From Oscillospiraceae bacterium (lineage in GTDB: Bacteria; Bacillota; Clostridia; Oscillospirales; Ruminococcaceae), in NCBI GenBank assembly GCA_022511485.1, contig JAFLUJ010000061.1, positions 1 through 12,432 of the forward strand: 12,432 nucleotides of DNA, given 5' to 3'. The position numbers and the translations under genes were made by a program. The notes beneath the pieces were generated by a model, which ran no database searches, was not told the DNA's origin, and worked only from the letters and a program-made list of their open reading frames with translations. Positions 1 to 4,302 of the stretch are shown here, piece by piece (the first letter of the stretch is position 1; each line of letters starts with the position of its first letter).

Positions 1-418
1 CCCTGCCGAAGAATTTGGCGGTGTTACCTTTGGAATGACCAAAGAAGAAGTTATTTCTGTGATTGGCAGAGAGCCTGACTATACCTATGCAGACGGAAAC
101 GGCATAAGTTATGAAAGACAAGTATTTTTTAATGTTGCTGTCGATAGTATAGATTATGATTTCGATGAAAATGGTAATCTGGATTTTATGTATATTATTT
201 GTTCATATAAATCAGCAAAAGAACAAATGTCAATTGACTTAGATCGCATAAAAGAAGAGCTTTCTAAGCGTTATCCGGAATATCCGGAAAAGACAAAAAC
301 TTATATTCACGAAAATAACGATGAGCTATCGTTATTCGCCGAAAGCCGACTTATTACATTAAAAATATATGATGATCTTTTCACTTTATTGATATCTCCC
401 AGAGATGAATCAAAATAA
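1..418 (+). CDS. BamE-like lipoprotein, 5'-truncated by window edge
   Basis: This is the 3' part of a member of the tandem lipoprotein family that continues to the right. The open frame runs to the very first base. Codons from base 2 read P-A-E-E-F-G-G-V-T-F-G-M-T, matching residues 36-48 of the next two genes (P-A/T-E-E-F-D/G-G-I-T-L/F-G-M-T), so the ATG at 35 is an internal methionine and not the start. The missing part should be a signal peptide, a lipidated Cys and a short linker. Visible features are the G-M-T-K-E-E-V-I-S-V-I-G-R-E-P-D motif and the later I-K-E-E-L-S-K-R-Y-P-E motif shared by all copies. The GMT-x-EEV-x-x-x-x-G-x-P-D signature resembles the SmpA/OmlA/BamE and related BLIP-like folds. 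In a Gram-positive this implies a small surface protein, not a BAM subunit. Function unknown. It ends 30 nt before a hairpin terminator. Confidence 0.85.
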   Translation, partial: PAEEFGGVTFGMTKEEVISVIGREPDYTYADGNGISYERQVFFNVAVDSIDYDFDENGNLDFMYIICSYKSAKEQMSIDLDRIKEELSKRYPEYPEKTKTYIHENNDELSLFAESRLITLKIYDDLFTLLISPRDESK

Positions 419-448
419 TTTTCATCAATATCACAGAAACACCACACC

Positions 449-477
449 GCCGCTTTCTCCAAGCGGCATTTTTTATT
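449..477 (+). terminator. Rho-independent terminator (cassette copy A)
   Basis: Stem GCCGCTT (449-455) and AAGCGGC (461-467) with a 5-nt loop, followed by ATTTTTTATT. It ends the truncated first lipoprotein gene. The same stem recurs after the second lipoprotein gene and after the SHOCT gene. Confidence 0.85.
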
Positions 478-512
478 AAACCATGTTTACCACGTCCTTT
501 AATTTTTAATAC

Positions 513-541
513 TTGAAAAATCTTCCTACACATGATATAAT
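513..541 (+). promoter_or_regulatory. Sigma-A promoter of two-domain lipoprotein gene
   Basis: -35 TTGAAA (513-518), 17-nt spacer, -10 TATAAT (536-541), preceded by TGA to make an extended -10. Transcription should start near 548, giving a leader of about 27 nt that holds AGGAGA at 561-566. Confidence 0.8.
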
Positions 542-574
542 CAAATAAATATATCTACATAGGAGAATTATGTC

Positions 575-1528
575 ATGAAAAAAATTATGTTACTTTTTAT
601 TTCTGTCATTGTACTTTTTACCGCTTGCGGAAAACAAACAGATAATTCAGTAGAAGAATCAATTCAAACTCAAATCGACCCTGCCGAAGAATTTGACGGT
701 ATCACCCTTGGCATGACTAAAGAAGAAATTATCAGCATTCTTGGGAAAAAACCAGATCTTATCCATGAAAGAACGTATGAATATTCTTCTGGACATATGG
801 AATATTGGGGTGAAGATCACTTTAATGTCAGTAATGCTGATGTAAAATATTATTATGAAAATGATATTCTGAATTATATTGAATATAATTATAACTACGA
901 CGACCCTGAGCAGGAGCAATTTTTGAACGATCTTGCAATTATAAAAGAAGAAATTCTACGACGTTATCCGGAAGAAATACGCAAATATTTTTCAGAGGAC
1001 GAAACGATCTTGACGATCCTTACCGAAAATCGCAGTATTTTTTTATATACCTTTACTAACACTTTAAGTATAGATGTACGGATAAGCGAATACGATCCTA
1101 CCGAAGATGAACAGATCGAACCTGCCGAAGAACTTGTCAGCATTACCGTCGGCATGCCCAAAAAAGCAATTATAAAATCTTATGGCAGACAGCCTGATAA
1201 AACTCATGAATCTGATGATTTGAGTTCTATAACATACGAAAATGAAACTTGCTTTAACATTAGCAATGCTGATGTGAGCTATCATTTTTATAAAGATACA
1301 TTTGATTTTATTTACATCTCATATTCTTATTCTAAAGATTCTGAAGAAGATTCATTACAATCAGATTATAATTTCATAAGGAAAGAAATTCTTGATCGAT
1401 ACATTGAATCAGCCACTTATGTTGAGACAACAGATGACACCTTCACGCTTTCCTTAAATGATCGTTCCATCAGATTATCAAAAGTTGATGATGCTTGGCA
1501 TTATGCAATACATGTTTCGATTCGATAA
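575..1528 (+). CDS. Two-domain BamE-like lipoprotein
   Basis: A 317-residue predicted lipoprotein. Residues 1-17 form a signal peptide (K-K, a hydrophobic core, then L-F-T-A) ending at lipobox Cys18, so it should be anchored to the outer face of the cytoplasmic membrane. After a linker (S-V-E-E-S-I-Q-T-Q-I-D-P) come two copies of the family domain. Domain 1 (about 40-172) has the G46-M-T-K-E-E-I-I-S-I-L-G-K-K-P-D motif and I-K-E-E-I-L-R-R-Y-P-E. Domain 2 (about 182-317) begins E-P-A-E-E-L, has a diverged motif (V-G193-M-P-K-K-A-I-I-K-S-Y-G-R-Q-P-D) and I-R-K-E-I-L-D-R-Y. The P replacing T in GMT and a loss of acidic residues suggest relaxed or changed constraint. The start at 575 is set by AGGAGA 8 nt upstream. 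It has its own promoter and terminator. The BamE/BLIP-like fold is an inference from the motif; the ligand is unknown. Confidence 0.85.
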   Translation: MKKIMLLFISVIVLFTACGKQTDNSVEESIQTQIDPAEEFDGITLGMTKEEIISILGKKPDLIHERTYEYSSGHMEYWGEDHFNVSNADVKYYYENDILNYIEYNYNYDDPEQEQFLNDLAIIKEEILRRYPEEIRKYFSEDETILTILTENRSIFLYTFTNTLSIDVRISEYDPTEDEQIEPAEELVSITVGMPKKAIIKSYGRQPDKTHESDDLSSITYENETCFNISNADVSYHFYKDTFDFIYISYSYSKDSEEDSLQSDYNFIRKEILDRYIESATYVETTDDTFTLSLNDRSIRLSKVDDAWHYAIHVSIR

Positions 1529-1588
1529 AAGATAAAAGTATAATAATACTAAAACATAAAATCACCCTTTCATCAATTTGATTTTCCC

Positions 1589-1615
1589 GCCGCTTCCCCA
1601 AGCGGCATTTTTATT
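1589..1615 (+). terminator. Rho-independent terminator (cassette copy B)
   Basis: Stem GCCGCTT (1589-1595) and AAGCGGC (1600-1606) with a CCCC loop, followed by ATTTTTATT. It ends the two-domain lipoprotein gene. Confidence 0.85.
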
Positions 1616-1650
1616 CAACCATTTTGACCACGTCCTTTGATTTTTAATAC

Positions 1651-1679
1651 TTGAAAAAATTTCCTCCATATGATATAAT
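1651..1679 (+). promoter_or_regulatory. Sigma-A promoter of single-domain lipoprotein gene
   Basis: -35 TTGAAA (1651-1656), 17-nt spacer, -10 TATAAT (1674-1679) with an upstream TGA (extended -10). Nearly identical to the promoter at 513-541. Confidence 0.8.
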
Positions 1680-1710
1680 TAAATAAATATCAATACAGGA
1701 GAATTATGTC

Positions 1711-2250
1711 ATGAAAAAAATTATGTTAATTTTAATTTCTGTCATTATGCTTTTTTCTGCTTGTGATAATCAAACAGATAATTCAGTGGAAGAATCAATT
1801 CAAACGCAGATTGACCCTACCGAAGAATTTGGCGGTATCACCTTTGGTATGACCCAAGATGAAGTTATCAACCTCATTGGAGAAAAACCTTATTCAACCT
1901 ATGGATCAGATGACATAGACAGTGATTATAACTACATAGTGTATCATGATAAAGAACATTTTACTGCTGTAGCCTCTTCCGTAACATATTGTTTTAAAAG
2001 AGATGACGGTGCACTTCGCCGTATGGTTTATGATTATTCCTATAATGAATCTGACTATGAATCTATAAAAGAAGAAATCATAAGACGTTATCCGGAAGAA
2101 ATATGCACATATTTTTTTAACGACGAAACAGACTTGACGATTTACACCGAAAACCGCAGTATTTTTTTCCATGCCAGCAATTTACACATAAGTATATTTA
2201 TTGATGAATACCGCCCCGGCGTTTATGACACAAGGTCGGATACAGAATAA
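1711..2250 (+). CDS. Single-domain BamE-like lipoprotein
   Basis: A 179-residue paralogue of the preceding gene. Signal peptide residues 1-17 end in L-F-S-A before lipid-acceptor Cys18. The linker N-S-V-E-E-S-I-Q-T-Q-I-D-P is the same as in the neighbour. One domain follows, with G46-M-T-Q-D-E-V-I-N-L-I-G-E-K-P and later I-K-E-E-I-I-R-R-Y-P-E-E and T-E-N-R-S-I-F. AGGAGA lies 8 nt before the ATG. The protein stops with D-T-R-S-D-T-E at the point where the neighbour continues into its second domain. Seventeen codons after the TAA still look like family linker sequence (see 2251-2301), so the gene was probably once longer. It is likely a surface lipoprotein of the same unknown function, expressed from its own copy of the family promoter. 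Confidence 0.85.
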   Translation: MKKIMLILISVIMLFSACDNQTDNSVEESIQTQIDPTEEFGGITFGMTQDEVINLIGEKPYSTYGSDDIDSDYNYIVYHDKEHFTAVASSVTYCFKRDDGALRRMVYDYSYNESDYESIKEEIIRRYPEEICTYFFNDETDLTIYTENRSIFFHASNLHISIFIDEYRPGVYDTRSDTE

Positions 2251-2301
2251 AATAAACATACCGAAGATTCTTCTCAAACGCAATTTGATCCCACAACCTG
2301 A
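2251..2301 (+). pseudogene. In-frame linker vestige after the third lipoprotein gene
   Basis: Reading on in frame past the TAA at 2248-2250 gives N-K-H-T-E-D-S-S-Q-T-Q-F-D-P-T-T before a TGA at 2299. E-D-S-S-Q-T-Q-F-D-P-T matches the family linker E-E-S-I-Q-T-Q-I-D-P-T seen just before the domain in both complete genes. No domain follows: the sequence runs straight into the right arm of the cassette terminator. The simplest reading is a deletion that removed a following domain or gene copy together with the terminator's left arm, plus a stop mutation. Confidence 0.6.
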
Positions 2302-2348
2302 CAAGCGGTTTTTTATTAAACCATTTTGACCACGCCCTTTGATTTTTA

Positions 2349-2373
2349 ATACTTGAAAAACTTTTTCAAGTAT
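2349..2373. promoter_or_regulatory. Perfect palindrome over the -35 and spacer, possible operator
   Basis: Arms ATACTTGAAAAA (2349-2360) and TTTTTCAAGTAT (2362-2373) around a single C are perfectly complementary over 12 bp. The palindrome covers the -35 hexamer and reaches the extended -10. The left arm occurs in all three promoter-bearing cassettes; only this copy has the right arm. It could bind a dimeric regulator, or form a hairpin in read-through RNA from upstream. Confidence 0.5.
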
Positions 2374-2381
2374 GCTATAAT
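2353..2381 (+). promoter_or_regulatory. Sigma-A promoter of the SHOCT-protein gene
   Basis: -35 TTGAAA (2353-2358), 17-nt spacer, -10 TATAAT (2376-2381) with TGC upstream (extended -10). Same architecture as the two lipoprotein promoters, but the spacer differs and forms a palindrome. Confidence 0.8.
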
Positions 2382-2410
2382 TATGTAAATTCACTTAGGA
2401 GGTCATATTC

Positions 2411-3004
2411 ATGCGTGAAGATACCAAAAGAGTTCTGAAAGAATATGATGTGTCTGTTCTTTTTCATAAAAGGGATGTAAAAGCAGTAGAAGAACTGTTA
2501 TACACTAATGAACAGGTATTACTTGTTTTAACTACTGGATTTGTTATTGGTTATATCGGTACTGTGAATCTTGAAGAATCCAATACGTCTATTCTTTTTC
2601 TTACGGACCAAAGAATGATTCTCTATTATACTACTTATGATGAAGGGCTTACTAAGATTGAACAATGGAGTAATATTAAAACAATTAAATTTTTAACATC
2701 GCCTTTGATTGTTAATCATGTTCAGGTCTCTACAGAAAAAATAGTCTATGACTTTATACTACCCAAACAACCAGATTCCGCTGTTAAAATATATAACGCT
2801 TTTTTATCCGCGCATAATTTCTATGGTAATAATACACTTCAAGAGCCGGATAGCACCGAAATTTTTCAGAAACCCAACCCAAAAACAGATCATGATCTTG
2901 ATATTCCTGAACAGATCGAAAAGCTTGCAGAACTTAAAGACAAAGGCATTCTCAGCGAAGAAGAATTTCAGACAAAAAAGACTGAACTTCTTTCAAGATT
3001 GTAA
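2411..3004 (+). CDS. PH-like domain protein with C-terminal SHOCT domain
   Basis: A 197-residue protein without signal peptide or clear membrane helix, so probably cytoplasmic. Residues about 20-135 look like a bacterial PH-like domain: an amphipathic start, then beta-rich sequence containing L-F-L-T-D-Q-R-M-I-L-Y (62-72), the pattern usual in bPH folds, and E-Q-W-S-N-I-K-T-I. A polar linker (about 138-165) leads to a SHOCT domain (166-197): P-E-Q-I-E-K-L-A-E-L-K-D-K-G-I-L-S-E-E-E-F, then K-K-x-E-L-L. SHOCT is a short helical module, often C-terminal, thought to mediate oligomerisation or contacts. AGGAGG at 2397-2402 sits 8 nt before the ATG. Sharing the cassette promoter with the lipoprotein genes suggests co-expression; a functional link is inference only. 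Exact role unknown. Confidence 0.8.
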   Translation: MREDTKRVLKEYDVSVLFHKRDVKAVEELLYTNEQVLLVLTTGFVIGYIGTVNLEESNTSILFLTDQRMILYYTTYDEGLTKIEQWSNIKTIKFLTSPLIVNHVQVSTEKIVYDFILPKQPDSAVKIYNAFLSAHNFYGNNTLQEPDSTEIFQKPNPKTDHDLDIPEQIEKLAELKDKGILSEEEFQTKKTELLSRL

Positions 3005-3026
3005 TATCACGCATATATAACTCCCC

Positions 3027-3054
3027 GCCGCTTATCAAAGCGGCATTTTTATTT
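3027..3054 (+). terminator. Rho-independent terminator (cassette copy D)
   Basis: Stem GCCGCTT (3027-3033) and AAGCGGC (3038-3044), loop ATCA, then ATTTTTATTT. It ends the SHOCT gene. On the other strand the same hairpin is followed by GGGGAG, so it is not an obvious terminator for the convergent gene. Confidence 0.85.
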
Positions 3055-3085
3055 AACCATTTTAACCACGTCCTTTTATTTTATA
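3027..3085 (+). repeat. Intergenic cassette, copy D (promoter half lost)
   Basis: The hairpin and spacer (AACCATTTTAACCACGTCC, then TTTTATTTTATA) are preserved, but TTGAAA and TATAAT are missing. The similarity stops at the 3' end of the convergent phage-like gene (stop codon at 3090-3092), which marks the right edge of the duplicated array. Confidence 0.7.
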
Positions 3086-3089
3086 TTTT

Positions 3090-4046
3090 TTAGTACCCCA
3101 TTTCCTCTTTCATTTTTTTAAGCTCATTGATCTTTTGCTGTTCCGAAAGAGATCGTGGCAGAGCATATATCTTTTTCATTTTCATAAGGAACTTTTTCAT
3201 GTAATCGGGAGTTTTTGATGTGATCTTTTCAGCCCGGTAGCCCATAATATCTGTAAATTTACAGTCGTGAAGAGAATCAAACAGAGCCTTGAACTTCCAC
3301 CAGTGGAGATATGGAATGTCCGTAAGGTCGATACCGTAGATCTCTAAAAATGCCGCATGAATATAACCGGCGTCATGTCTGAATGAATAGACCTGGGACT
3401 GCTTTATTCCTTCGCCGCCATTTCCTTCTGATCCAGAACGGATCTTTCCGCAATGGTAAAACCACATTATGAAATCCCAAAGAGAAATGTCATCGGGCAC
3501 TGTCGGGAAAATCATTTCTATCAGCCTGCGGATCTTATCTTTCATGAGAATGTCCTCATCTGTGATCAGCAGATCGAATTTTATCCACTCACGAAAGTCT
3601 GTCTGCATTTCATATACCCTGCCGTTATATTCATAAGCGGATGGCAGGTTTCCGGATAAAAGATTGCTACGTATCACCTCCGATACTGTATATCGTGCAA
3701 GCATATCGTTCTTACTTTGTTCAAGCTCTGAATTAAGAGCCAGCCAGAAGCTGGTGATCTCGTCAATGTCGATCTGATCAATTTTTTCATCAGGGAAGAT
3801 CCTTTCTGCCTCCTCCCTGCCGATGAAAAGCGCAATACCGTTTTTGACCTCCCTGACGGTATTGGAAAGCTTTGATGTGCCCGCGATAGCTTTATTGGCA
3901 GCTTGCAGTTTTCCGGAAAAATCCGCTGTCTTGACGGGGATCTCATACTCCCTGCCGTATGCTCTGAGTATCCTCGGCTTTTTCTCGCAGGAATATTCTC
4001 CTGACTTTACAACTCTGCCATAGCTTGGTTTGATGCTTTGATCCAT
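3090..4046 (-). CDS. Fused phage tail-chaperone-like / Gp15 family protein, SOS-controlled orphan
   Basis: A 318-residue protein. Residues about 128-318 match the phage Gp15 family: N-G-R-V-Y-E-M-Q-T-D-F-R-E-W (141-154), W-D-F-I-M-W-F-Y-H-C-G (190-200), D-A-G-Y-I-H-A-A-F-L-E-I-Y-G-I-D-L (225-241) and P-Y-L-H-W-W-K-F-K-A-L-F (245-256). Residues about 28-120 (A-Y-G-R-E-Y-E-I-P-V, then a helical stretch with F-I-G-R-E-E-A-E-R-I-F) resemble the small tail assembly chaperone usually encoded just before Gp15 in siphophages of Bacillota; this half is less certain. Such proteins coat the tape measure during tail assembly. Here both halves share one frame and no tape measure, tail tube or other phage gene is near. 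AAAGGAAAG precedes the ATG, and a LexA box and extended -10 promoter lie upstream. It may be a prophage relic or an adopted SOS-response gene. Confidence 0.8.
   Translation of the reverse strand: MDQSIKPSYGRVVKSGEYSCEKKPRILRAYGREYEIPVKTADFSGKLQAANKAIAGTSKLSNTVREVKNGIALFIGREEAERIFPDEKIDQIDIDEITSFWLALNSELEQSKNDMLARYTVSEVIRSNLLSGNLPSAYEYNGRVYEMQTDFREWIKFDLLITDEDILMKDKIRRLIEMIFPTVPDDISLWDFIMWFYHCGKIRSGSEGNGGEGIKQSQVYSFRHDAGYIHAAFLEIYGIDLTDIPYLHWWKFKALFDSLHDCKFTDIMGYRAEKITSKTPDYMKKFLMKMKKIYALPRSLSEQQKINELKKMKEEMGY
3673..3681 (-). promoter_or_regulatory. Internal Shine-Dalgarno at the domain junction (fossil RBS)
   Basis: On the minus strand GGAGGTGAT, a 9-base perfect match to the 16S anti-SD complement, lies inside the reading frame where the chaperone-like part meets the Gp15 part. 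Eight nt after GGAGG comes AGC (Ser127, 3668-3666), where a start codon would be expected, followed by N-L-L-S-G-N-L-P as in a normal Gp15 N-terminus. No ATG, GTG or TTG is suitably placed now, so it looks like the relic ribosome binding site of a once separate gene. Confidence 0.6.
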
Positions 4047-4074
4047 ATTTTATCTTTCCTTTCATATTTTTTTA

Positions 4075-4088
4075 CGAACATCTGTTCG
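4075..4088 (-). promoter_or_regulatory. LexA (SOS) box
   Basis: The minus strand reads CGAACAGATGTTCG, fitting the Gram-positive LexA/DinR consensus CGAACRNRYGTTYG at every position, with perfect 6-bp inverted arms. It starts about 3 nt downstream of the predicted transcription start of the Gp15-type gene, a placement suited to repression. It is over 120 bp from the nadE promoter, so control of nadE is unlikely. Confidence 0.85.
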
Positions 4089-4097
4089 CTTACTTTA

Positions 4098-4126
4098 ATT
4101 ATAACACATTTTTTTATCACGTTCTA
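4098..4126 (-). promoter_or_regulatory. Extended -10 promoter of the Gp15-type gene
   Basis: Minus-strand -10 TATAAT (4103-4098) preceded by TGT (extended -10). The -35 at 17-nt spacing is poor (TAGAAC, 4126-4121). Transcription should start near 4091, just before the LexA box. Confidence 0.65.
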
Positions 4127-4146
4127 CTTACATATGAAAAGAATTT

Positions 4147-4160
4147 TTGATAACGATCAA
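4147..4160. repeat. Small inverted repeat between divergent promoters
   Basis: TTGAT (4147-4151) and ATCAA (4156-4160) around AACG, with further pairing GAAT/ATTC outside (4141-4144 with 4161-4164) after a TT bulge. It could be an operator, but AT-rich DNA yields such repeats by chance. No function assigned. Confidence 0.25.
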
Positions 4161-4208
4161 ATTCAATCTACATAACGAAAAAAGCCACTCTGCATTCTGA
4201 ATAATCTA

Positions 4209-4237
4209 TTGCAAAGATAAAGAAAATATGGTATAAT
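4209..4237 (+). promoter_or_regulatory. Sigma-A promoter of nadE
   Basis: -35 TTGCAA (4209-4214), 17-nt spacer, -10 TATAAT (4232-4237) preceded by TGG (extended -10). The leader of about 59 nt includes a weak CCCGC/GCGGG pairing (4253-4257 with 4275-4279) shortly before the ribosome binding site. Confidence 0.75.
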
Positions 4238-4302
4238 ATTTATCAGCAAATACCCGCAACTAATTAACATTGAAGCGGGAAACTAAAAAGAGGAGTTCAG
4301 CT

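Larger units (their letters stand above)
449..541 (+). repeat. Terminator-promoter intergenic cassette, copy A
   Basis: First of four related intergenic units. Its order is the GCCGCTT hairpin, a T-rich tract, a conserved spacer (AACCATGTTTACCACGTCC here, AACCATTTTGACCACGTCC in copy B), TTTTTAATACTTGAAAAA, and an extended -10 promoter. Copies lie at 1589-1679, 2302-2381 and, without the promoter half, 3027-3085. Conservation beyond the terminator and promoter elements themselves points to segmental duplication together with the adjacent genes. Confidence 0.8.
1589..1679 (+). repeat. Terminator-promoter intergenic cassette, copy B
   Basis: Same layout as the unit at 449-541. The spacer reads AACCATTTTGACCACGTCC and the promoter half follows. 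Similarity to the first unit continues through the leader (AGGAGAATTATGTC) and into the signal peptide codons of the next gene. Confidence 0.8.
2302..2381 (+). repeat. Intergenic cassette, copy C (terminator arm lost)
   Basis: The right stem arm survives (CAAGCGG, 2302-2308), followed directly by TTTTTTATT, the conserved spacer AACCATTTTGACCACGCCC, and the promoter half. The GCCGCTT left arm is absent, so no strong hairpin can form; only a weak AACC/GGTT pairing (2295-2298 with 2307-2310) is possible. Read-through from the upstream lipoprotein gene into the SHOCT gene is therefore likely. Confidence 0.75.

Noticed and set aside
35..418. ATG at 35 as the start of a short 127-residue gene
   Set aside because: The frame is open back to base 2 and encodes the conserved P-A-E-E-F-G-G-V-T-F-G segment before this Met, so the gene begins outside the window.
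2748..3020. Plus-strand 90-residue open frame overlapping the SHOCT gene
   Set aside because: A shifted frame of the real gene; the SHOCT motif is in the other frame and there is no ribosome binding site.
449..3085. CRISPR-like array from the repeated hairpins
   Set aside because: Only four copies, roughly 700-1150 bp apart, each ending a gene; the intervals are genes, not spacers, and no cas genes are present.
4075..4240. LexA control of nadE
   Set aside because: The LexA box is more than 120 bp from the nadE promoter and sits just after the start of the divergent gene, so it most likely serves only that gene.
3090..4300. A complete prophage, IS element or attachment site around the Gp15-type gene
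   Set aside because: No integrase, transposase, structural phage genes, terminal inverted repeats or target duplications were seen between 3000 and 4300.
4270..4302. TTG at 4270 as the start of nadE
   Set aside because: It would put the AGGAG ribosome binding site inside the coding sequence; the ATG at 4303 has ideal spacing and fits the family N-terminus.
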